Source: Planctomycetota bacterium (GTDB lineage Bacteria; Planctomycetota; Phycisphaerae; Tepidisphaerales; Tepidisphaeraceae). From it: a stretch of 64,000 nt of DNA. Below the pieces are notes generated by a model. That model had not been told where the DNA came from. It saw only the letters and a list, made by a program, of their open reading frames with translations, and ran no database searches. This document shows positions 17,201 through 24,538 of this stretch, one piece after another. How positions within the stretch are numbered: position 1 is the first letter of the stretch; each line of letters opens with the position of its first letter. A program made the translations under genes and the position numbers. The DNA lies in contig JAPLNB010000155.1 in assembly GCA_026693085.1 (NCBI GenBank), forward strand, positions 1 to 64,000, read 5' to 3'.

Positions 17201-19488
17201 GCGCCCCCAAACTCAAGACCTTTACCGGCGGCAGTCTCAGCCTTGGCGCAAACCAGACCCTCAACGTGCCGGCCTTTACGTCGTTCAATAACACGGGCTT
17301 CACTCTCAGCGGCGGCGTCACCTATGCGGTCGCAGCGCCCGTCTATTCCGCCACCGCGCTTAACGGAGCCGCCACCCTCATCTCGCTCTCCGGCAGCGGC
17401 ACGAGCCTTGACTTCTCCTCCGTCAGGACCTTTAACGACGGCTGGGACGATAGCTGGGGCGGCACGCAGGTCCACACCCTCTCCGTCTCGAACAATGCCT
17501 CCCTTAATCTGTCCAATACGCAGACCCTCATCTCGCCCGCCCGCGCTGAGGATCGCCTGGACATCGTCACCGATTCCGGCGGGTTCGTGGATCTAAGCTC
17601 GCTGACTTCCATCACGAAACCCGGCCAGACGCGCTTTGTCGTCGGCGGAGGCTCGTCCATCCGCGTCGGGGATGTGAAGTCCAACCAGAACGTGGGCATC
17701 TACCTTTCGGACGTCACCTCTTCGTTCCGGGCCATCGGATCGCTGCTGCTTGGCAACAACACCCTCTCGGCGGCGGCCGGCTCCAAGATCACCATCGGTC
17801 GGCATTTCACGCACTCGGCCACGGATGAAGCCAAGGTGAACACCACGTCCGCGATCGTTCAGTTGGTAGGCCCCGGCGCACAGAGCATGGAAGTGGCCGG
17901 CAAAGACTCGGGCCTGCCGACGGATGCGTTGCCGGCCCACAACTTTGCCATCGGGCAGCTCGTGGTCGGATCGGACGAGCAGCCGAGCGTCGTGGAACTG
18001 CTCGATGTGGTGGACAACGGCAATCGCGGCGGGTCGGGAGGGAACACCGAGGCGCTCTACCTGCCCGGGCTGGGCGGGCCTGACGGACTGGTGCTCAAGG
18101 CCGGTTCGACGCTGGTTCTTGGCTCGGTCAATGTGTACTACCGCGAGGGCGCGACATGGAAGAGGCTGAATGATCTTCTGAGCGCGGGGGGCCCCACGCC
18201 GGTTGGCCCGGCTTACATCAGCTCATCGCGCGAGCTGGTTCCCAATGCCTGGAACCTCGACGCCAATGGCACTTGGTCGCCGGACGCGAACTGGGTCGTG
18301 GGCGCCCCCAATCAGCTCGGCCTGGGCGCCTATTTTGGCGCCAAGGCCACCGCTTCGCGCACGGTCACGGTGGATAGCGACAAGACCATCGGAGTGATCA
18401 ATTTCGACAACGCCAGCGGCTACACGGTCGCCGGCCCGGGCACGATCAAGCTCCAGGTGGCCGGCGACACCCGCGCCGCCATCAACGTCACCAATCGCAA
18501 CGGCAATGGCAACCATCGGATCGAGGCGGCGTTGCAGCTCAATAGCCCGCTTTGGATCAGCCAGGAGTCCACCGGCCAACTGACTCTCGCCGGGCCGTTG
18601 AACAACGCCGCGGGCCAGACGGTGGCGAAGTGGGGCGCGGGGGAGGCGGTGATCAGCGGGGCGCAGACGCACGGGGCGGGGGCGAGGATACTGGGGTATG
18701 AAGGGACGTTGCGGCTGAAGAGCGATGCGGGGACGGGTTTGTCGCGGACGGCGAGCGTGGAGGCGGCGGGGGGGACGATTGTGCTGGAGACGGCGCAGCA
18801 TCTGGCGAGCGCGTATGCTTATGATGGGAAGATCGAGTTGAAGGCGGGGCGGGACAAGGTGATTGTGGCGGATGAGGTGGGTTTGGGGGTCGCGGGGAAG
18901 ATTGATTTGATGGACAATGCGATGGTTGTGCCGTCGGATGCGGGGAACCGGGATGGTGTGCTGCAGTGGGTTGCGCAGCAGGTGAAGTCGGGGCGGAATA
19001 CGTCGCCGTTGTGGCAGGGAGCGGGGATTACGAGTTCGAAGGCGGCGGCGAATGGGTTCACGGGGTTGGCGGCGGTGATTAACGATAACGGGGAAGGCGT
19101 GACACTCGTGAGCAATGTTCTGGGGGAGAAAGTGGGGGTGAATGACATCATCGTCGGGTTTGTGTGGAATGGGGACGGGAATCTGGATGGTGTGATCAAT
19201 GCGGATGACTATTTCCGGATTGACAGCGGGTACATCACGCAGAAGGGGGGCTGGTGCCAGGGGGAGTTTAACTATGATGGGGTGGTGAATGCGGATGATT
19301 ATTTCTTGATTGACTCGGCGTATATCGGGCAGAGTGGGGCGATGCCGCTGGAGAAGGCGGGGATGTTTGCGGGGAGGGGGGTGGCGGTGCCGGAGGTTGG
19401 GGGGATGGGGTTGGGGTTGTTGGGGGTGGGGATGATGTGGAAGAGGAGGCGGAGGGGGAGAGATTGGAAATTGACAATTGGAAATTGA
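14281..19488 (+). CDS. giant exported repeat protein with dockerin-like repeats and PEP-CTERM tail
   Basis: The 1735-residue product is a surface or extracellular protein. ATG 14281 follows AGGAGGAG and starts a signal peptide (MRSRRSLRRSKALLRIILPA, cleaved near AAAQQAVAG). Residues about 35-130 form a beta-strand-rich opening (STWTGAAGSTSYDTSGNW). Residues about 150-1120 hold five copies of a 216-residue unit marked by DxWDDxWGG-x-VHTIS and RxEDRLDxV. A second 'NLDANGTWSPDANW' beta domain follows near 1320. Two dockerin type I-like calcium loops (DGNLDGVINADDYF and YDGVVNADDYFLID) lie near 1630-1685. VPEVGGMGLG with a membrane segment and RRRR at the very end is a PEP-CTERM exosortase sorting signal. 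Codon use changes sharply at about 18,600. The ligand or structural role is unknown. Confidence 0.85.
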   Translation: MRSRRSLRRSKALLRIILPATAVLAAAQQAVAGSVNSTWTGAAGSTSYDTSGNWDPSGVPINSETDTYNVSIPNNVSVIYDVGGPQLVTDLVLGVGATFTVAAGKSLTVLDDAKIGGLLVVDTGSFIASSAAAQFTGNAARLQASGGGAFTVAATSYTAAGLGGGNYTLFSATGAGTAINVSSLQTLSDAWDDGWGGVRVHTISASNSAAINLSKVQNLVGPVRGEDRLDIVTASGASIDFSGLQSITGAGQVRFITDGTAFSLASLASCSILSINVGANATVDLPALTTASAFGVTAGDSSVVNLPVLTTLANSNISLANNQTINAPNLKTFTGSSLTLGPNQTLNAPAFTTIDNSSFILSGGKTLAVNTPTYSAVGVGASASLISLSGSGTSLDFSTVKTLNDGFNDSWGGVNVHTISVASNASLDLSNTQNIISPARGEDRLDFVVSSGGSVNLTSLQTITGAGQVRFVVDSPTFTLPVLTAASGVTFVMSGGSTLGFPLLETADRTALNVPNSGTFNANALKTLTNSSITLGTGGTLNATSLRTFTSSSLTLGGGQTLNAPGFTNIDNSVFAISGGATFASPVTAYNATGLAGSSTLLNVSGAGSTMDLSAAQTFNDAWNDSWGGVQVHTISVSGGGTINLSNVSTLIAPARAEDRLDIVMGSGGTVNLAKLQSITGAGQVRFVSDAATFTLPMLAQAAGLSFAMNASSVLSLPALTNADRSAFTVPASGTFNLPLLTTLTNSSIDLAAAATFNAPSLKSFTNGTLSLNTGSNLNTPAFTNINNSRITLTGGATLTAAVPDYSATALGASYTLFNVSGAGSALDLSSVLNFSDAWDDGWGGTQVHTISVTNGGTINLGNLQILAVPVRAEDRLDLVTGTGGTINLAKLQSFVGSGQVRVVSDAANLTLPGLASANGLSFAMNAGSTVSLPVLASADRATLAVPDAGTFNLPQLAILTNSSIAVGTGGTFSAPKLKTFTGGSLSLGANQTLNVPAFTSFNNTGFTLSGGVTYAVAAPVYSATALNGAATLISLSGSGTSLDFSSVRTFNDGWDDSWGGTQVHTLSVSNNASLNLSNTQTLISPARAEDRLDIVTDSGGFVDLSSLTSITKPGQTRFVVGGGSSIRVGDVKSNQNVGIYLSDVTSSFRAIGSLLLGNNTLSAAAGSKITIGRHFTHSATDEAKVNTTSAIVQLVGPGAQSMEVAGKDSGLPTDALPAHNFAIGQLVVGSDEQPSVVELLDVVDNGNRGGSGGNTEALYLPGLGGPDGLVLKAGSTLVLGSVNVYYREGATWKRLNDLLSAGGPTPVGPAYISSSRELVPNAWNLDANGTWSPDANWVVGAPNQLGLGAYFGAKATASRTVTVDSDKTIGVINFDNASGYTVAGPGTIKLQVAGDTRAAINVTNRNGNGNHRIEAALQLNSPLWISQESTGQLTLAGPLNNAAGQTVAKWGAGEAVISGAQTHGAGARILGYEGTLRLKSDAGTGLSRTASVEAAGGTIVLETAQHLASAYAYDGKIELKAGRDKVIVADEVGLGVAGKIDLMDNAMVVPSDAGNRDGVLQWVAQQVKSGRNTSPLWQGAGITSSKAAANGFTGLAAVINDNGEGVTLVSNVLGEKVGVNDIIVGFVWNGDGNLDGVINADDYFRIDSGYITQKGGWCQGEFNYDGVVNADDYFLIDSAYIGQSGAMPLEKAGMFAGRGVAVPEVGGMGLGLLGVGMMWKRRRRGRDWKLTIGN
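14740..17640 (+). repeat. five in-frame units at exactly 648-bp spacing
   Basis: The TGGGG of the WGG landmark occurs at 14863, 15511, 16159, 16807 and 17455, each exactly 648 bases (216 codons) after the last. Units share GQVRF, TLPxL, FTxxSLTLG and PAFTxxNN motifs but differ at many positions. The fifth unit is incomplete and gives way to non-repeat sequence after about 17640. Unit boundaries are arbitrary. Confidence 0.9.
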
Positions 19489-19500
19489 GAAATGTAAAAT
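19463..19500. repeat. AATTG-word palindromic repeat at the 3' end of the giant gene
   Basis: The sequence alternates TTGGAAATTG and TTGACAATTG words. It lies across the last codons (WKLTIGN) and stop of the giant protein gene, and belongs to the same loose family as repeats at 21134 and 34273. Confidence 0.6.
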
Positions 19501-19508
19501 GGGGTAGG

Positions 19509-20711
19509 TTAGGGGGCTGTGAGGAACTGTTTGGTGGGGGGCCACCAGGGGGCGGAGTCGGAGAAGGGTTCGTTGGTGGGTTTCTGGTCTTTCTGGTAGT
19601 GGACGCCGCCCCAGATGACGAGGCCGTCGGCGTATTTTCGGCAGGTGGTGAGTTGGAGGAGCCAGAAGTCGGAGGGGAGTTTCTGGCCGATGAGGGAGGT
19701 GCTGTTGTGATAGTCCATCCAGATGAAAGGGATGACGGGTTTGTTGTAGCGTTTGGCTTCGAGGATGTTGGCTTTTGCGTAGTGGGGCCAGAGTGTGGGG
19801 TTGTCGTTGAAGGTGTAGATGGAGGGGAAGATGTAGTCGGATTTATCGGCGAGGGATTTGTAGAGGTCGTTGGCGGCTTGCCATTGCTTGTACTTTATTT
19901 CGAATTCGGGGAATTGTTTGTCCCACCAGGGGTCGCCGCGGTGGTCGAGTGCCTGGAGGTAGTTGACGGGGGTCCAGTAGTCTCGGCGGGGGAAGGAGGC
20001 GTAGAAGCCGAGCTTGAGGTCGGGGCGTTCGGAGCGGAGCCAGGCGAGGATTTGGGTGTAGATGTTGAGGGTGTTTTGGACGTCTGCGGGGGGGTCTCGG
20101 CGGGGTTCTTCGGGGAGGTGTTCGATGTCGATGCAGAGGATCTGGTGTAGGTCGGAGGCTCGGCGGGCGACTTGGCGAGTGGCGGCCTGGTTGGGTTTGG
20201 TCCAGTCGTAGCCGCCGCCGGGTTTGTCGAGGAGGTAGAAGAAGGAGCCGGCGGCGACGCAGATATCTTCGATGCCGAGGGATTTGAGGTCGGGTTTGTT
20301 GGTGAAGTAGGTGCAGTCGAAGACGCGGAAGTTTGAGGTTTTGGCGGCGGCGGAGACGGCGGCGGATCGTGGGGCGGCGGCGGGTCGGACGCGGTAGGAG
20401 TAGAGGGTGTCTGGGGCGAGGGATGTATCGGAGTAGGAGGTGGTTAGGGGTGAGACGGAGGCGATTTGGATGTAGCCGCCGTCGGCGCGGGCGCGTTCGA
20501 TGGCGTAGCCTGTGGCGTCGGGGGGGAGGGTTGGCCAGGCGAGTTTGATGAGGGGGACGTTGGCGAGGGCGTGTGCTTGGAGGGGTGAGGCGGGGTCGGC
20601 GGATGAGGTGGGTGAGGGAGAGGAGGAAGGTGAGGAGGAGTTGAGGAGGGCGGCGCAGCCTGTGGCGATAAGGAGTGCGACGAGGAGGGGGAGGTGGAAT
20701 GAGCGATGCAT
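19509..20711 (-). CDS. FN3-containing lipoprotein with hyaluronidase-like domain
   Basis: The 400-residue protein begins with a lipoprotein signal (LLVALLIATGC, lipid-modified Cys19) and a Ser/Pro linker. A fibronectin type III domain (about 50-110: LAWPTLPPDATGYAIERARA ... YSYRVRPA) follows. The rest looks like a TIM-barrel glycosidase of hyaluronidase type: LCIDIEHLPEEP places acidic residues on a strand, then LKLGFYASFPRRDYW, DYIFPSIYTFND and VIPFIWMDYHNS. ATG 20711 has AGGAG eight bases upstream; the longer open frame to 21170 is spurious. It is convergent to the giant PEP-CTERM protein, 20 bases apart. Likely role: an outer-surface enzyme on glycosaminoglycan-like or other polysaccharide; the assignment is by motif impression. 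Confidence 0.68.
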   Translation of the reverse strand: MHRSFHLPLLVALLIATGCAALLNSSSPSSSPSPTSSADPASPLQAHALANVPLIKLAWPTLPPDATGYAIERARADGGYIQIASVSPLTTSYSDTSLAPDTLYSYRVRPAAAPRSAAVSAAAKTSNFRVFDCTYFTNKPDLKSLGIEDICVAAGSFFYLLDKPGGGYDWTKPNQAATRQVARRASDLHQILCIDIEHLPEEPRRDPPADVQNTLNIYTQILAWLRSERPDLKLGFYASFPRRDYWTPVNYLQALDHRGDPWWDKQFPEFEIKYKQWQAANDLYKSLADKSDYIFPSIYTFNDNPTLWPHYAKANILEAKRYNKPVIPFIWMDYHNSTSLIGQKLPSDFWLLQLTTCRKYADGLVIWGGVHYQKDQKPTNEPFSDSAPWWPPTKQFLTAP

Positions 20712-21304
20712 GAGGTGATCTCCTGTGGGCGAAGGCCTAGTTGAGCGTGGTACATGATAGCGTGAGGTAGTTGCCAGTTTCCAGTTATTGGTTGCCAGGG
20801 GGGAATTGGGTTCGTTTTGTCGAGGCGGGGTGGAGGGGGCGGAGGGAGAGAGGGGCGGAGTTTGGGTGGTGCGGCGGGTGCGAGAATGGGTGCGAGTGGT
20901 GTGGGCCATGAACAATGCCTCCCTATATAGGGGGGTGTTGCGCGAGAAGTGAGGCGGCGGCGCAGCGCGAATCGGGGGGGGAGGGGGTTTTTGTGGGGGA
21001 ATGGGGTGAAAGCACTTTTGGGTTTTTCCGGGGGCGCAGCGCCGTGAATGTTGGGAAGATGTGGTAGCGGGTGGTTTGCGGGAGGGAGAGGGTCTTGGCG
21101 GGTCTGTTACGCACCCTGGGACTGTTGTGCGGACATTGGCAATTGAGAATTGCCAATTGTCAATTGCCAAATGGGGTGGGTGGGGGGTGGAGGCAGGGCG
21201 AACGCAATTGGCAGAACGGCTGGTCTCGGGCCGCCTTCAGGCAGTGGCAGGCGAGAGGGGGGGCTTTCGTATTTTCGGGGACCTATTTAGAATCAAGAAT
21301 TGAT
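20712..21304. other. intergenic region with palindromic word repeats
   Basis: No gene is supported. The stretch holds a short repeat at 20770-20798 built of TTGCCAG/CCAGTT words, a G-rich run at 20820-21060, and a longer palindromic repeat at 21134-21172. Downstream of the latter there is no good ribosome binding site for the ADP-ribosylglycohydrolase start. Confidence 0.6.
21134..21172. repeat. CAATTG-word palindromic repeat
   Basis: Overlapping words TTGGCAATTGAGAATTGCCA and ATTGTCAATTGCCAA form a self-complementary stretch able to fold into a hairpin. It is a clear member of the dispersed intergenic repeat family of this window. Confidence 0.75.
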
Positions 21305-22789
21305 ATGACACCCATCACCCTAAGTCGGTCGGTTTTTCGCGATAAGGTTAATGCCTGCTGGCTGGGCAAGAACATCGGCGGGACTCTGGGGGCACCTTAC
21401 GAATGCAGGCGGCACACGCAGGCACTGGAGTTCTACCATCCGGTTCCTACGGAATGCGCAGCCAATGATGATCTGGATCTGCAATTGGTGTGGCTGAAGC
21501 TGCTGGAGGAGTGTGGCATTGATCCGCCGCTGCCGCTGTTTGCGGAGTATTGGAGCCGGTACGCGGCGAGCTATCCGTGGAACGAGTATGGGTTCTTCAT
21601 GCGGAATTACAGTCGGGGGCTGAGGCCTCCGGTGGCGGGGTGCTTCGAGAATTATTTTGTGGATGAGATGGGGTCGTCGATTCGTTCGGAGATTTGGGCG
21701 TGCGTACATCCAGCCGATCCGCAGTCGGCTGCACGGATGGCGTGGAAGGACTCAGCGCTGGACCACGCGGGTGGGGAGGGGATGTATGGTGAGATGTTCT
21801 GGGCGGCGGTGGAATCTGGGGCGTTTGTCGAGTCTGATGCGATCACATTGATTCGGATCGGCCTGGAGATGATTCCGTTGTCGAGCCAGGTTGCGCGGTC
21901 GATTCGAGAGGCGGTGTGGTGTTACGAAAATGGTTTGATTTGGGGGGAAGCTCGGGAACGGATTGCGTCGCGATTCGGGCACTTGCAGCCGTGCAACGCG
22001 GCGCCGAACCAGGGGTTCATCATCATCGGGTGGTTGTATGGGAGGGACTTTGGGGACAAGTTGTGCAAGGCGGTCAACTGCGGGTACGACACGGACTGCA
22101 CTGGGGGTACGCTGGGCGCGCTGCTGGGGATTCTGAACGGGACGGAGGGCATTCCGGAGAGATGGCGAGGGCCCATAGGTGACGGGATTGTGTTGCACAG
22201 GTTTACGCGGAACTTCACGCCGCCGGCGACGGTTACGGAGCTTACGGATCGCACGGTGGCGTTGGCAGAGGGCGGGGACGATTCGATTGCGAGTGTGAAC
22301 GTTCCGGTTGTTTTTGCAGACGAAAGCGAGGTTCCTGCGGACACGGTGTCGCGGCTATTTCGGAACGAGTTGGCGCGGCAGGCGTTGTCGCAGGACATTC
22401 ACGCGGGGTCGGAAGTGGCAGATGGGATTGAAATTCGGTTTCACTATCACGGGGAGCCTGTGCTTCGTCCTGGGGTTGCGCGTGAGGTATCGGTGACATT
22501 GCCGTCCCAGCCGCCGCTGGACCGAGCCCCGTGGGCGTCGCCGGAGGTTGATCTGATCGTTCCGGCATCGTGGTCGGTCGAGCGACTGGGGCCGAATCGA
22601 TTCCGGCTGTTCAGTGAACTGGCAGTTTCGGACCGGAACATAGTGGTGGTACAACTTCCGACGGGCCAATCGGTTCGGTTCGCTATGCTGGGTCCTGGGG
22701 AGGCGCGGGGTTTTGCGGCGGGGGAAAATGTTGGGACTTGTCGGAAGTGCCAGGCGCGCGTGGAGGCGTGTATTTGCGAGGCGGGATGA
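21305..22789 (+). CDS. ADP-ribosylglycohydrolase-family protein
   Basis: The 494-residue product belongs to the ADP-ribosylglycohydrolase (DraG/ARH) family, which cleaves ADP-ribose from proteins or small molecules using two magnesium ions. Metal-binding features are CAANDDLDLQLVW near residue 52 and GYDTDCTGGTLGALLGILNG near 259; the opening KVNACWLGKNIGGTLGAPYE is typical. After about residue 310 comes a beta-rich domain, and the very end has a CxxC...CxC cluster (CRKCQARVEACIC) suggestive of a small zinc site. ATG 21305 was chosen from family alignment; its ribosome binding site is poor. No ADP-ribosyltransferase is adjacent. Confidence 0.85.
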   Translation: MTPITLSRSVFRDKVNACWLGKNIGGTLGAPYECRRHTQALEFYHPVPTECAANDDLDLQLVWLKLLEECGIDPPLPLFAEYWSRYAASYPWNEYGFFMRNYSRGLRPPVAGCFENYFVDEMGSSIRSEIWACVHPADPQSAARMAWKDSALDHAGGEGMYGEMFWAAVESGAFVESDAITLIRIGLEMIPLSSQVARSIREAVWCYENGLIWGEARERIASRFGHLQPCNAAPNQGFIIIGWLYGRDFGDKLCKAVNCGYDTDCTGGTLGALLGILNGTEGIPERWRGPIGDGIVLHRFTRNFTPPATVTELTDRTVALAEGGDDSIASVNVPVVFADESEVPADTVSRLFRNELARQALSQDIHAGSEVADGIEIRFHYHGEPVLRPGVAREVSVTLPSQPPLDRAPWASPEVDLIVPASWSVERLGPNRFRLFSELAVSDRNIVVVQLPTGQSVRFAMLGPGEARGFAAGENVGTCRKCQARVEACICEAG

Positions 22790-22802
22790 GAAATGCGCGC
22801 AT

Positions 22803-22832
22803 TAAAAAACGCCGGGGGGCTCGCCCGGCGTT
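22803..22832 (-). terminator. intrinsic terminator, minus strand
   Basis: A perfect nine-base stem AACGCCGGG (22808-22816)/CCCGGCGTT (22824-22832) with a seven-base loop is followed on the minus strand by TTTTTT. There is no T-tract on the plus strand, so it terminates leftward transcription, either of the candidate small RNA or of the operon starting at 25843. Confidence 0.85.
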
Positions 22833-22984
22833 CAGGAGGAGGGAATGGAGAGTACCTGCATAGCGGTCACTGTAAAGGGTTATTACCAATGACCGTTTTC
22901 GAACATTTGTCTTAGAGCAACTGGGGTGCCAAGGGGGTGGGAGGGCGTATTTTTTTGATTTTCCGGTGCTTAATGGCGGTAAGC
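22803..22984 (-). ncRNA. candidate small RNA between divergently placed gene ends
   Basis: On the minus strand a perfect TATAAT hexamer (22991-22996) is followed about 180 bases later by a strong intrinsic terminator (22808-22832 plus a T-tract). No convincing coding frame lies between. A hairpin CGGTCA/TGACCG (about 22866-22897) with an inner GGT/ACC pair sits in the middle. The putative transcript would end before the ADP-ribosylglycohydrolase stop codon. Alternatively the terminator serves the upstream dehydratase operon and the TATAAT is fortuitous. Confidence 0.45.
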
Positions 22985-22990
22985 GTGAGC

Positions 22991-22996
22991 ATTATA
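22991..22996 (-). promoter_or_regulatory. TATAAT -10 element for the candidate small RNA
   Basis: The minus strand reads GTCTTATAATGC, a consensus -10 hexamer. No good -35 hexamer is visible at 16-18 bases upstream. Transcription would begin near 22984. Confidence 0.45.
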
Positions 22997-23110
22997 AGAC
23001 TTTATGAACTAGCAGGCGGTGGGCTATCCAGAGCACTCTGTTGGTTGTGTGAGACAGCGGCCGCGTGAAATGGCCGGCGTATGTGTCTCCTTGTCACGCT
23101 TGGTGCCCGG

Positions 23111-24526
23111 TCATGTCGCTTGGTGGGGTCCGGTGCTTGTAAATGCTGGCGAAGGCAATGGCTGGGCGATTTCGTCTATGCGATATCCGAATCCGGTTGG
23201 TCCGATGGTTGAGAGATCGACACATCCGCCAGCGCGGTGATAGAGTCCCGGATGGACGCGTGCGTGGAGAGCGGAGGCGTCGGGGTAGAACTGCATGGCA
23301 TTGGTTTCAACGCCCATGATGGTTCCGGCGTGGGCGGCGAGCAGGACATGGGGGATTTGAGCGAGCATAGGGTTGGTGAGATCCTGGACCATGAGTGTCA
23401 TGCCGTTGGCCTTGGCGTAGCAGAGGCTTAGAAGGGCACCGGTCTGGGTCTTGCAGGTTTTGAGTGCGACGCCGGTCCAGCCCAGGGAGCGGCCGAGTTT
23501 GACGCTGTGCCAATCGTGCGCACTTTCGTCCATGAAGAGGGGCTTTCGGGCGGAGACGCTGTGGACGTCGATGCGATGGGCTTGGAGGTCGTAGGGGAAA
23601 GGTTGCTCGACGTAGAGGATCATGGCGTAGATGCGCGGGTGGTGGTCGCGGAGGCGGTCCAGGATGTTATTGACGTATTGGACGTTGGAGACGGTGCAGT
23701 TGAAATCGGTAGAGAGCCAATCCGCTTGTTGTTGGATGGCGATATTACCGACGCGTAGGAGGCGATCGTAGTCCCAATCGGGGTCATTGCCTCGGAGCTT
23801 GACCTTGAGGCACTTGAGGCCATCGGTTCGGATCCAAAGGGGTAGGAGCACGGGGTAGCCATCGTCAGGCTCATCGCCGATGAGGTCGGTTGGTTCGAGG
23901 GGGTCGAGGCCGCCGACGAGGTGCCAGGCGGGCAGTTTTGTGGGTGGGGGGTGAACGAGGAAATCATTGGGCCATTTTTGAGCGAAGGCGGTTTCGCCGG
24001 TCAGAAATGAGGCGAGATCACGGGTCATGAATTCGGGGGTGTAGGTTTGGTAGACAGGCTTTGCGGCGGCGTTTGCGTAGGCGTCGTGGAGCGCGATATC
24101 GAAGGGGGAGCAGCAGAGGAGCGCGGCGAGGTAGGGCATGTCATCGCCGATGGCGAGGCGGGCGTTGAAGGTGCGAGTGAGATGGGGGAGCATCTGTTGT
24201 TGGAAGTCATGGCCCACTTCCATTGCGTGTCCGGTGGCGTCAAAGGATGCCCAAGCTCGGGCGAGTTCGATGCAGAATTGCTTGAGCGCATGATGTCTGG
24301 GTTGGTAGGGCAGTTTGCCTGGCCAGACCCACTGAACGCTGAGGGGTGTTTCGCCCCAGCCTTGGGCGGTGTTTCCGAGTTGGTCGATGACGGTGATTCT
24401 TGCGCGAGCGCAAGTGACGGAGGTGAGGGTTTCGTGGCCGAACTTGAGGGGGACGCGAGTGTTGACGGGGAGGAAGTAGAGTTGGACGGCGACGACTCGG
24501 ACATCGGTGTTGCGGAGGTGTGTCAT
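23111..24526 (-). CDS. enolase-superfamily dehydratase (mandelate racemase/muconate lactonizing type)
   Basis: The 471-residue product carries the residues expected of the MR subgroup of the enolase superfamily. They are a KxK pair in CLKVKLRGND (about 241-243), metal ligands in STDFNC (274), YVEQPFP (307) and FMDES (333-334), and a lysine in LKTCKTQTGALL (356-359) on the opposite barrel face. Members abstract a proton alpha to a carboxylate, usually to dehydrate or racemise a sugar acid. It lies 12 bases downstream of an MFS transporter gene on the same strand, suggesting uptake and first processing of one sugar acid. It is somewhat longer than the usual 350-420 residues because of an insertion around 190-235. 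The start has only a weak AAAGAA ribosome site. Confidence 0.8.
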   Translation of the reverse strand: MTHLRNTDVRVVAVQLYFLPVNTRVPLKFGHETLTSVTCARARITVIDQLGNTAQGWGETPLSVQWVWPGKLPYQPRHHALKQFCIELARAWASFDATGHAMEVGHDFQQQMLPHLTRTFNARLAIGDDMPYLAALLCCSPFDIALHDAYANAAAKPVYQTYTPEFMTRDLASFLTGETAFAQKWPNDFLVHPPPTKLPAWHLVGGLDPLEPTDLIGDEPDDGYPVLLPLWIRTDGLKCLKVKLRGNDPDWDYDRLLRVGNIAIQQQADWLSTDFNCTVSNVQYVNNILDRLRDHHPRIYAMILYVEQPFPYDLQAHRIDVHSVSARKPLFMDESAHDWHSVKLGRSLGWTGVALKTCKTQTGALLSLCYAKANGMTLMVQDLTNPMLAQIPHVLLAAHAGTIMGVETNAMQFYPDASALHARVHPGLYHRAGGCVDLSTIGPTGFGYRIDEIAQPLPSPAFTSTGPHQAT

Positions 24527-24538
24527 GGTGATGGTTCT

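Noticed and set aside
14740-17640. CRISPR-like array
   Set aside because: The repeat unit is 648 bases, in frame and protein-coding, with no short direct repeats or spacers.
18223-19545. 440-codon minus-strand frame opposite the dockerin/PEP-CTERM region
   Set aside because: Pro/His/Arg-rich shadow of a GC-rich gene; the plus strand has calcium loops and a sorting tail.
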